Below, one piece after another: positions 1-5,161 of a DNA stretch of 27,038 nt. The stretch is from IMG/VR virus record IMGVR_UViG_3300037517_002978, positions 1 through 27,038 of that record. One strand, given 5' to 3'. Each line of letters begins with the position of its first letter. Position 1 is the first letter of the stretch. Origin of the DNA: a virus. The notes below the pieces were generated by a model that worked only from the letters and a program-made list of their open reading frames with translations, was not told where the DNA came from and did not search any database. The position numbers were made by a program, and so were the translations under genes.

Positions 1-2
1 GG

Positions 3-275
3 GGCGTTCAAGCGCTCTGCGTTGGCGATGATGATGCGATCGACACGGCTTGGGGAACGGCTCAAACCGTGACCGACACGCTCACCGCGACCGGCGACAT
101 GATGGTGACGGCGGAAACGAGCGCCATCACTGCCGCCGGATCGCCCGCTGAAGCGGACACGCTTTGGGTCCGCGTTTACCGCGACGCCGACAATGGCAGC
201 GACACCTTCAGCGCCGACGCTATCCTGCTCTCCGTCGAGCTTTTCCCTTCAATCAGTGGATCGAACGATGCCTGA
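3..275 (+). CDS. C-terminal part of a phage virion (tail fibre/appendage-type) protein, 5' truncated by window edge
   Basis: The reading frame is open from the window edge to a TGA at 273-275, so only about the last 90 residues are visible. The fragment is rich in Thr, Ala and Asp, with alternating beta-strand-like stretches (AETSAITAAGSPAEADTLWV, then a VRVYRD segment, then an AILLSVELF ending). This type of ending is common in receptor-binding or appendage proteins of tailed phages; the assignment is a resemblance, not a motif proof. It is followed with an 8-base overlap by the next gene, so it is the visible start of the late operon that leads into lysis. A GTG at 69 opens the same frame but is unlikely to be the true start because the frame continues upstream. 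Confidence 0.6.
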   Translation, partial: GVQALCVGDDDAIDTAWGTAQTVTDTLTATGDMMVTAETSAITAAGSPAEADTLWVRVYRDADNGSDTFSADAILLSVELFPSISGSNDA

Positions 276-591
276 CCGCCTTAAGTACATTCAGATCATC
301 TTTGAAGATGACGGCGTAAACCCGCCGACGATCAAGCGCGAGTATAAGAGCGTCCATTTCGCTGGCGAAGGCGCGCCGCGCGACGTGGACATCACGGCTG
401 AGGAGCGCTTGGCATTTTATGCGGTCGCTGCGGCGCAAAACTCCGGCCTGATCGCTGAGGCCAACGCCGCGCGCGACCAAGCAATTGGTGAGCGCGACGC
501 GGCTCTCAATGAAGCAAATGGCGAGCGTGAACAGCGCGAGCAAGCAGTCGCGGCGCTGGCTGCGGAGATTGCGAAGCGAACCGAGCAATGA
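268..591 (+). CDS. small coiled-coil late protein, unknown function
   Basis: 107 residues from ATG 268, overlapping the preceding stop by 8 bases. An in-frame start at 193 would overlap the upstream gene by over 80 bases and is less likely. The N-terminal half has mixed hydrophobic and charged residues (IQIIFEDDG near 9-17). From about residue 60 to the end the protein is a heptad-like, Ala/Glu/Arg-rich helix (ARDQAIGERDAALNEANGER), predicted coiled coil. No cysteines, no signal peptide. Its position between an appendage-type protein and a small beta-rich protein suggests a tail accessory or assembly protein. I do not recognise the family. Confidence 0.6.
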   Translation: MPDRLKYIQIIFEDDGVNPPTIKREYKSVHFAGEGAPRDVDITAEERLAFYAVAAAQNSGLIAEANAARDQAIGERDAALNEANGEREQREQAVAALAAEIAKRTEQ

Positions 592-944
592 TCCCGCTTC
601 TGACGGCCGGGGCTATGGCCGCGGCTGGCGCCCGACCGCTCCGTTTCACAGGGCTATTTACAACGTCATCGGCATCCTCGCCGGTTACGTCTTCGACGCG
701 CACAATCGAAGGCACAGGAACGCTGCTGTTCAACAACATCGCCGGCGTTACGGTTTCGGTGCAGTACAGCAAGAACGGCGGAGCTTTTACGACTATCACC
801 GAAGGCCTGACGCTCGCGATGACCAATGGCGACACGTTGGCCGTGCGCTCAACCATCGCAGTCGTTAGTCAAACCACGACTTTTGATATTCGCAACAACG
901 CTGGCAGTGTTCTGATCGAAGCCGTGACGCTGACGCGCACGTAA
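588..944 (+). CDS. small beta-rich virion-associated protein, unknown
   Basis: 118 residues; ATG overlaps the upstream TGA as ATGA (588-591), implying translational coupling. The sequence is Thr/Ser/Val-rich with repeated short strands (GTLLFNNIAGVTVSVQYSKN, then SVLIEAVTLTRT at the end), typical of an all-beta structural domain such as an Ig-like or decoration fold. No catalytic motif is seen. It is the last gene before the 45-base gap that precedes the lysis genes, and its TAA stop is the first part of an intergenic element repeated before the portal gene. Confidence 0.55.
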   Translation: MIPLLTAGAMAAAGARPLRFTGLFTTSSASSPVTSSTRTIEGTGTLLFNNIAGVTVSVQYSKNGGAFTTITEGLTLAMTNGDTLAVRSTIAVVSQTTTFDIRNNAGSVLIEAVTLTRT

Positions 945-964
945 CCCGCGCAAGCCCCATTCCA
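941..964 (+). repeat. intergenic late-gene leader element, copy 1
   Basis: A 24-base segment beginning with the stop codon of the preceding gene matches 25361-25384 at 21 of 24 positions, including CAAGCCCC(A/G)TTCCA. Both copies lie between a TAA stop and the start of a late transcription/translation unit (holin here, portal at the right end). Confidence 0.6.
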
Positions 965-980
965 CATGAAACTGGAATGG
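957..980 (+). promoter_or_regulatory. hairpin covering the holin ribosome-binding site
   Basis: CCATTCCA (957-964) is perfectly complementary to TGGAATGG (973-980), with an 8-base loop. The 3' arm holds the only purine-rich stretch at suitable spacing before ATG 989. No T-run follows, so it is not a convincing terminator; translational control is the better reading. Confidence 0.4.
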
Positions 981-988
981 TAGTCTTC

Positions 989-1285
989 ATGTCTCACGCG
1001 ATAGATGATGAAGGCCCGCGTCCCGCTCATGTGATCGATCACGGTCAAGGGCTATCGCCTAATCGGCCGACGCTTGGCCCCGGCTATGACTGGCTCATGG
1101 AGTTCGCGCGCCAGGCGTTTCGCCCAGCTCTCGGCATCATCTGCATCCTCGGCCTCTCGCGTCATTTCCTTTGGGCAGCGCCAGAGCTTCGTCTTGATGA
1201 GATCAGCCTTCTCATTCTGACGGGCTTGGCCGGTGGCCTTGCAGGCCTTCGCACCGCGGAGCTTACCGCTCTGCGCTCGCGTTGA
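989..1285 (+). CDS. putative holin, two-transmembrane
   Basis: 98 residues if translation starts at ATG 989, which follows a GGAATGG stretch by 8 bases; an upstream in-frame ATG at 977 is possible. A charged, polar N-terminus (about 1-42) is followed by two hydrophobic helices at about 46-63 and 71-88. Between them lies the segment containing WAAPELRLDE, and the end is short and basic. Size, topology and position directly ahead of a spanin pair fit a phage holin that makes inner-membrane lesions for lysis. No endolysin gene is visible in the window; it may lie to the left of the edge. An antiholin or a generic membrane protein is the alternative. Confidence 0.55.
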   Translation: MSHAIDDEGPRPAHVIDHGQGLSPNRPTLGPGYDWLMEFARQAFRPALGIICILGLSRHFLWAAPELRLDEISLLILTGLAGGLAGLRTAELTALRSR

Positions 1286-1959
1286 AGTGGGGTCTCGGTT
1301 TGTGGGCCATCCTGATCGGGCTGCTTGTCGCCTACGTCATCGCTGACGGCTTCTTCGATATCTCCAACAAGATCCGTTCGTGGGCGCGTCCGCTTTGGCG
1401 GGCCGCATGGGGCGCGGTTGTCGGCGTGGCGCGGAAACGTGCTGCGCCGGCGGCTCCCGTAACGGGTCATGTAGGGACCGCTAGCGCGGATAGCGGGTCA
1501 CATATGGACCAGAGCGCGCCCGTCCAAACTCCCCCTAACAATCCTATTCGCCTGCCTTCGATCACTTCGGTGCTGGGATGGTTCTGGAAATACAAGGCCG
1601 CGCTGCTGATCGTGGCGGCGTTCCTGTTTGTGTTCGGGCTCTTGCGCGGGTGCGACCTCAACCCGTTCGGCTCAAGCCCCGATCGCCTGCGGCTCGAGCG
1701 CGACATGGCTGAGGCAGAGGTCGAAACCCAAGAGACCATCAACGATCGCGATCAAGACATCGCCGCGATCGACCGCGATCTCGCGCTGATGCGCCAGCAA
1801 CTCCAAAACCTAGCCCAACGAGGCCGAGATGAAATCGCCGCTGCAGCACCCGATGATGAAGCTCCCATTGACCCTGAGCTTGTGGCTGCTTTTCGTAATT
1901 CCCTTGACCGCATGTGCGTCCCGCGTGCGGACGGAACTCGCGCCGATTCCTGTGAGTGA
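1282..1959 (+). CDS. putative i-spanin (Rz-like) inner-membrane lysis protein
   Basis: 225 residues from TTG 1282 (TTGA overlap with the holin stop). There is an N-terminal hydrophobic helix (about 4-22), a Pro/Ala-rich linker, a second membrane helix (about 105-122, ALLIVAAFLFVFGLL) and then a charged periplasmic coiled coil (about 135-190). This topology plus the embedded lipoprotein gene in another frame is the classic Rz/Rz1 arrangement. An ATG at 1503 would remove the first helix and leave a conventional 151-residue single-pass i-spanin. The TTG start has no clear Shine-Dalgarno sequence, so the true start is uncertain. Role: with its outer-membrane partner it disrupts the outer membrane in the last step of lysis. 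Confidence 0.65.
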   Translation: MKWGLGLWAILIGLLVAYVIADGFFDISNKIRSWARPLWRAAWGAVVGVARKRAAPAAPVTGHVGTASADSGSHMDQSAPVQTPPNNPIRLPSITSVLGWFWKYKAALLIVAAFLFVFGLLRGCDLNPFGSSPDRLRLERDMAEAEVETQETINDRDQDIAAIDRDLALMRQQLQNLAQRGRDEIAAAAPDDEAPIDPELVAAFRNSLDRMCVPRADGTRADSCE

Positions 1960-2134
1960 GGATCTGAGACGCCCTTGCCCGGAAACGGCGCAGCCGGCTG
2001 ATCCTGTCACTCCATCGGTGGCGCTTCAGTTCGGGGCTGCTGCAATTGCCGAGGCGCGCTGCGAGCGGGCTCGCTCAAATAGTGTTATAGCTGTGATCGA
2101 CGCACACAACGACGCAGCAAGGCAAGATGACTGA
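1829..2134 (+). CDS. putative o-spanin (Rz1-like) outer-membrane lipoprotein, overlapping the i-spanin gene
   Basis: 101 residues in the +1 frame relative to the i-spanin, overlapping it by 131 bases. ATG 1829 follows GAGG by 5 bases; in-frame ATGs at 1853 and 1856 are alternatives. A hydrophobic signal peptide (LPLTLSLWLLFVIPLTAC) ends in the lipobox LTAC, so the mature lipoprotein would start at that Cys. The mature part is Pro-rich at first (APIPVSEDLRRPCPETAQP) and helical later, typical of o-spanins. It would reach across the periplasm to the i-spanin. The partial overlap of the two genes makes the spanin assignment for both much stronger than either alone. Confidence 0.7.
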   Translation: MKSPLQHPMMKLPLTLSLWLLFVIPLTACASRVRTELAPIPVSEDLRRPCPETAQPADPVTPSVALQFGAAAIAEARCERARSNSVIAVIDAHNDAARQDD

Positions 2135-2963
2135 CACAAAACACACGATGCGATCTCAGGTGATCGCGCGGCTGCTGAGTGATGATTTGTTTCGCCGCCG
2201 AACGACTGCGCGGCTCCACAAGAGTACCGACAAAAACGGCCCCGGAGGCTGTTGGCTTTGGACTGGCGGCACTGCCACAGGCGACTACGGGACGATTTCG
2301 CTGACGATCCCTATGCCTGGTGGCGCGCGCTTTCGCCGGGCCACCATCTCTACTCACCGCCTTGCATACGCTTTGGCCAAAGGTGATCCGGGCGATCAGC
2401 ACATTCTGCACTCGTGCGACGTTAGACGATGCGTCAACCCCGATCACCTGACGGCAGGCACGCACGCCGACAACATGCGCGACATGGTGGCCAAGGGGCG
2501 ACACCAACGCGCCACTCCTAAAGGTGACGCGGTTACGACCGCGAAGCACTCAAATGCTGACGCCCTTAAGGTCGCTGAGTTGCACCGTGCTGGCCGCACG
2601 AGTCTGGAAATCGTAGCGGAGACCGGCTTCAAGTATCACTTTGTAGTCAATGTTGCGTCTGGCCGTGCATGGTCAGACATTACAGGGCTCCCACGGCGCG
2701 TCTCAATAAAGCGCTCAGCGAAGCCGCGACCAAGGAGAGCTCCATCTCAGCGTCGGCGCTGGATGATCCTCGGGTGCCTAGCGGAGCATGGCCCGCTGGA
2801 CACTGGGGCTCTCGCTAGCCTCGTAGGAGCGCGCCGAGATGCAACGCTTTCAGCGTGCATCGCTCTTGAGCGAGCTGGGCGACTTCAAAAAGTCAAAACG
2901 GGCGTTGGCTTGGCCACACTTTGGGAAGTGCGGATTGAGGCTGCCAAGAGTGAAGCGGCTTGA
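2127..2963 (+). CDS. HNH endonuclease with HTH and C-terminal winged-helix domain
   Basis: 278 residues, start overlapping the o-spanin stop by 8 bases. An HNH_3-type core sits at about residues 75-120: His77 (STHRLAYAL), the LHSCD strand (His95-Cys97), Cys102, Asn104, His107 and Asn116, with the spacing of free-standing phage HNH nucleases. Residues about 140-188 resemble the HTH often appended to such enzymes (ELHRAGRTSLEIVAETGF). Residues about 205-270 look like a winged helix (ILGCLAEHGPLDTGALASLV ... ALERAGRLQKV). Free-standing HNH genes are often mobile (homing-type) passengers in phage genomes; a packaging-associated nick is the alternative. Last gene of the rightward late operon in this window. 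Confidence 0.75.
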   Translation: MTDTKHTMRSQVIARLLSDDLFRRRTTARLHKSTDKNGPGGCWLWTGGTATGDYGTISLTIPMPGGARFRRATISTHRLAYALAKGDPGDQHILHSCDVRRCVNPDHLTAGTHADNMRDMVAKGRHQRATPKGDAVTTAKHSNADALKVAELHRAGRTSLEIVAETGFKYHFVVNVASGRAWSDITGLPRRVSIKRSAKPRPRRAPSQRRRWMILGCLAEHGPLDTGALASLVGARRDATLSACIALERAGRLQKVKTGVGLATLWEVRIEAAKSEAA

Positions 2964-2973
2964 CCCGCCCTCC

Positions 2974-2991
2974 GCCGTCTAGAGTGACGGC
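2974..2991 (+). terminator. weak candidate terminator between convergent genes
   Basis: GCCGTC (2974-2979) pairs with GACGGC (2986-2991) around a 6-base loop, and a broken T-run follows on the plus strand near 3000-3004. It lies between the end of the HNH gene and the stop of the convergent membrane-protein gene. The short stem and imperfect T-run make it tentative. Confidence 0.3.
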
Positions 2992-4028
2992 TAGGCGGCT
3001 TTCTTCGCGTTCTGTTTGTCGCGTTCGCGGAACCACTTGTAGACCGTCGATTGGTGGCGTCCGACCTTCTCGGCAATCTCAGGCACCTCGAAGCGCCCGC
3101 GCATAGAGAACGCCACTGATTTGGCGTCTTGCCACTGAGCGAGTGGCGCTGGTTCTGGCGTTGGCGCGGGCGGCGCCACTGTCGCCACTGCCGTTTCGGC
3201 GGCCGCCACTGGCGCGCCAAACTGAGAGAGCAGGCCAAGCGTCAGAAGTGCTGCTAACCTATTGAGCCAATGGACTTTCGCGCTAGTGGCGCTCAGAGTG
3301 GCGCTGTCATTGGCGGGAGTGGCGCGTGCCACTGGCGTCGCCATTTCGCGTCCGCGCTCCGCCAAAGCGTAGCCCCAAGGCTCAAGGATCGCCCATGCCA
3401 AGAAGATCGCGAACACAGCGAGCGCCAATGTCCAGTGGTGGTGAGGATCGCGCGCCAGTGGCGGGCTCTCGCTCAATTGGCGTTGCGCCTCTGGCAGGCG
3501 AACGCGTGCCGCAGCGGTCGCGGCGTTGAACAATTCGAGCGCCGCTTGCTGGCGGCTTGTCGGGACGTTGGCGGTGTCAGCCGGGAGCTTTGCCCGCTCG
3601 GCTTCAATGGCTCGAGATAGGGTGGCGATCTCCTCGAGCAGCGCGGCACGCTCATTCTCTCGAGCCTCATAGGCCGCGCGCTGGCCCGATGCGAGCACAG
3701 CTTGCGCGCCCATGTCGGCCGAGACCGCGGCGAACACAACGCAGACCCCATAGAAGGCGATAGCGAGCCCGCGCCAGACGCGGCTTGCGCCGTCGAGCCA
3801 GGCGAAGTTCACAGCCGCACAGGCCGCAATGATCTGGGCTGCGATGCAGCCGATCGCGGCGACGGCGTAGAGAGGCCAGATCGCGTCAAGATCGGCCCAG
3901 TCGCGCGAGGCAAGCGCTTCCAAGGCCCGCGCCTTATCGGCCCAGCCCAAGACGCCGAACAGCGCCAGCGCCACGCTCATAACGACGAGCGCGGACTTTA
4001 GAAGCCAGTTTCGCCGGCGGGCTGTCAC
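2991..4028 (-). CDS. multi-pass membrane protein with coiled coil and C-terminal HTH
   Basis: 345 residues from GTG 4028, overlapping the upstream micro-gene stop as GTGA. Hydrophobic helices lie at about 10-29, 53-75, 85-107, 199-216 and perhaps 255-275. A charged coiled coil spans about 118-150. An Ala/Pro/Thr-rich linker (about 275-297) leads to an HTH at about 303-336, with FEVPEIAEKVGRHQSTVYKW giving helix-turn-helix spacing. This suggests a DNA-binding domain tethered to the membrane, or a membrane sensor of infection. The HTH resembles the homeodomain-like type found in transposase and small-terminase N-termini. The coding DNA carries many AGTGGCG motifs on both strands. I do not recognise the full-length family. 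Confidence 0.65.
   Translation of the reverse strand: MTARRRNWLLKSALVVMSVALALFGVLGWADKARALEALASRDWADLDAIWPLYAVAAIGCIAAQIIAACAAVNFAWLDGASRVWRGLAIAFYGVCVVFAAVSADMGAQAVLASGQRAAYEARENERAALLEEIATLSRAIEAERAKLPADTANVPTSRQQAALELFNAATAAARVRLPEAQRQLSESPPLARDPHHHWTLALAVFAIFLAWAILEPWGYALAERGREMATPVARATPANDSATLSATSAKVHWLNRLAALLTLGLLSQFGAPVAAAETAVATVAPPAPTPEPAPLAQWQDAKSVAFSMRGRFEVPEIAEKVGRHQSTVYKWFRERDKQNAKKAA
3111..3463. repeat. cluster of AGTGGCG/CGCCACT motifs
   Basis: Nine exact copies in 353 bases: CGCCACT at 3111, 3174, 3183, 3204 and AGTGGCG at 3142, 3285, 3297, 3318, 3457, plus one-base-off copies at 3131 and 3328. They occur in both orientations and in different codon phases of the overlapping gene, so they are not simply a protein repeat. 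Confidence 0.6.
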
Positions 4029-4198
4029 ACGATCCCCGCCAGATTTGCCAAAGCGATGACGACACCGCCAAGCCCAAGCATGGCGAACGCAACGCGTGGA
4101 AACAGCGTGCGCATGATGTTCTTCGGATTGACCGAAGCCGCAAAGAACATGAACAAGCCCGCAAAAAGCACGATGAGAAGGCCGATGGTTTCAGTCAT
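4025..4198 (-). CDS. 57-residue membrane micro-protein
   Basis: ATG at 4198 to TGA at 4025-4027, overlapping the GTG start of the next gene. The product starts MTETIGLLIVLFAGLFMFFA and has two hydrophobic helices (about 4-22 and 36-56) joined by a basic turn containing NPKNIMR. It is transcribed with the 345-residue membrane protein and translationally coupled to it, so the two probably act together. No family recognised. The Shine-Dalgarno sequence is weak (CAGG about 10 bases upstream on the minus strand). Confidence 0.6.
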   Translation of the reverse strand: MTETIGLLIVLFAGLFMFFAASVNPKNIMRTLFPRVAFAMLGLGGVVIALANLAGIV

Positions 4199-4213
4199 CC
4201 GCTGAACCTGAGA

Positions 4214-4271
4214 GCAGCGAATTAAGACCTGCTTAACTCGCTGCAGAGGACTCTAGCGCCGTGAACTAGAG
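4214..4271. promoter_or_regulatory. two inverted repeats upstream of the membrane-protein unit
   Basis: GCAGCGA-a-TTAAG (4214-4226) and CTTAA-c-TCGCTGC (4232-4244) form a 12-pair dyad with one mismatch and a 5-base centre. CTCTAG (4251-4256) and CTAGAG (4266-4271) form a second. They sit 16-75 bases upstream of the leftward start at 4198, as expected for operators or a structured 5' leader. Confidence 0.4.
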
Positions 4272-4276
4272 ACCGG

Positions 4277-4496
4277 CGCACCGCGGCCCAGCTCAGGCAG
4301 GGCGGACACGTTAGCGCTAACTAGCAGAGGGTGCGAGGCGCGGAGGAAAAGAAGGCGAGAGGGTCGCGACCCTGAGCCTCGCCTGATCCGTTGAAGCGTC
4401 CGTAAACAGCCTCGAAAGCCGCCGTTCCGCGGTGCTCCCGTCTCTGGATTCTTTCCTCCCCGACTTAAGGGCCGCTCCAAAAGGGCGGCCCTTTTT
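4277..4496 (+). ncRNA. candidate structured RNA ending in an intrinsic terminator
   Basis: No credible ORF occupies this stretch. Nested pairings are seen: CGCACC 4277-4282 with GGTGCG 4330-4335, enclosing the palindrome GTTAGCGCTAAC at 4310-4321. GGAGGAAAAGAA 4342-4353 pairs with TTCTTTCCTCC 4449-4459 (11 pairs, one bulged A). Inside that, GGCGAG 4354-4359 pairs with CTCGCC 4378-4383 around AGGGTCGCGACCCT. A strong terminator hairpin follows immediately. The long-range stem closing an internal hairpin plus a 3' terminator is the usual layout of a small RNA. No promoter was recognised, and no known RNA family fits. Confidence 0.35.
4467..4496 (+). terminator. strong intrinsic terminator, rightward
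   Basis: AAGGGCCGC (4467-4475) pairs perfectly with GCGGCCCTT (4485-4493), followed directly by a TTTTT run through 4496. It would stop rightward transcription before the attachment site and integrase. There is no comparable T-run on the minus strand. Confidence 0.75.
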
Positions 4497-4709
4497 CTAT
4501 TCTCTGTCTTCGGCGCGAGGCTGCCACTCCCAACAGCCGGATTGCCGATCGACCATCGGCCACTCTGCGAACAGAGTGACGCCGACCATATCGCGCTCAT
4601 CCTCTGTGACGAGATGGGGGCGGGGCGCATGGCGCAAACACAGGCCGTATTCTTCGTCCACCGGCGCGAAACAAGCGCACGCGCAACACTGATCGTCTGC
4701 AACCCTCAT
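4497..4709 (-). CDS. small Cys-rich protein, putative zinc binding
   Basis: 70 residues from ATG 4709, chosen because GGAG lies 7 bases upstream on the minus strand. The same frame stays open to 5165, but that extension reads through the tRNA fragment and is spurious. Cys8, Cys9, Cys11 and Cys13 near the N-terminus, Cys24 in YGLCLRHAP, a negatively charged middle (TEDERD) and Cys59 in the conserved-looking ending GCWEWQPR suggest a small metal-binding fold of a kind frequent in phage early regions. It is isolated between the terminator and attP. Function unknown. Confidence 0.5.
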   Translation of the reverse strand: MRVADDQCCACACFAPVDEEYGLCLRHAPRPHLVTEDERDMVGVTLFAEWPMVDRQSGCWEWQPRAEDRE

Positions 4710-4867
4710 CAGCAATCTCCATTCCGTCTTCAGAAGTAAAAAGGGTTCCAACACCGGGGAACGGGGCGGAAACGCGTCCCGAACAAATCCCACGGCTTTC
4801 ACACAGCAAGAGCGGCGCGTTCTCGCGCGGTTCCGATCAGTTCTGACAAGTTTTGAGCGCGCTCTCG

Positions 4868-4901
4868 TGGCGTTTTGGCGAGATAAAATCTCGCCACGCC
4901 A
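4868..4901. repeat. strong inverted repeat beside attP
   Basis: TGGCGAGAT (4876-4884) and ATCTCGCCA (4888-4896) are perfectly complementary with a 3-base centre. An outer TGGCG (4868-4872) pairs with CGCCA (4897-4901) across a TTT bulge. It lies about 50 bases left of the tRNA fragment and may be an arm-binding or structural element of attP. Confidence 0.5.
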
Positions 4902-4947
4902 ATGGCTTGTGTGCGGTTGTAGCGGGTTGTAGCTGGCGCAGCTACCG

Positions 4948-5010
4948 GCCCTTGCTAAGGGAGCATACCTTAACCGGGTATCCAGGGTTCGAATCCCTGC
5001 GTCTCCGCCA
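4948..5010 (+). other. attP core: 3' part of tRNA-Ser(GCT)
   Basis: The segment reads as the 3' half of a class II tRNA. It contains an anticodon stem-loop CCCTTGCTAAGGG with anticodon GCT, a long variable arm (ATACC ... GGGTAT), a T arm (CAGGG TTCGAAT CCCTG), the acceptor strand CGTCTCC and GCCA. The matching 5' strand (GGAGACG) and D arm are absent upstream, so this is not a functional tRNA gene. It is the copy of the tRNA 3' end that a phage carries to restore the gene on integration. The integrase gene ends about 150 bases to the right; lysis-side phage genes lie to the left. Confidence 0.8.
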
Positions 5011-5065
5011 GAAAGCTGAATAAAGACAAGGCGTTGAGCGGCATCGCAGGCGCGCAAAAAGGCGC

Positions 5066-5122
5066 GGCCAAAATTGATACTTTGGCCTATCACACGGATT
5101 CCACACCGGACGCGCTCCGGTG
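5066..5122. repeat. two inverted repeats between attP core and integrase stop
   Basis: GGCCAAA (5066-5072) pairs with TTTGGCC (5081-5087), and CACCGGA (5104-5110) pairs with TCCGGTG (5116-5122). They may be integrase arm sites or serve as the 3' end of the integrase transcript; neither has a minus-strand T-run. Nothing else coding is seen in 5011-5161. Confidence 0.35.
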
Positions 5123-5161
5123 AACCGCTTGTGCAACGACGTGCGGAAGCGATCTTACGGC

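Noticed and set aside
1-4198. Endolysin gene in the lysis cassette
   Set aside because: No lysozyme, amidase or peptidase motif in any real ORF here; it probably lies beyond the left edge.
4921-5010. A complete tRNA-Ser gene
   Set aside because: The 5' acceptor strand and D arm that should pair with CGTCTCC are missing; only the 3' half is present.
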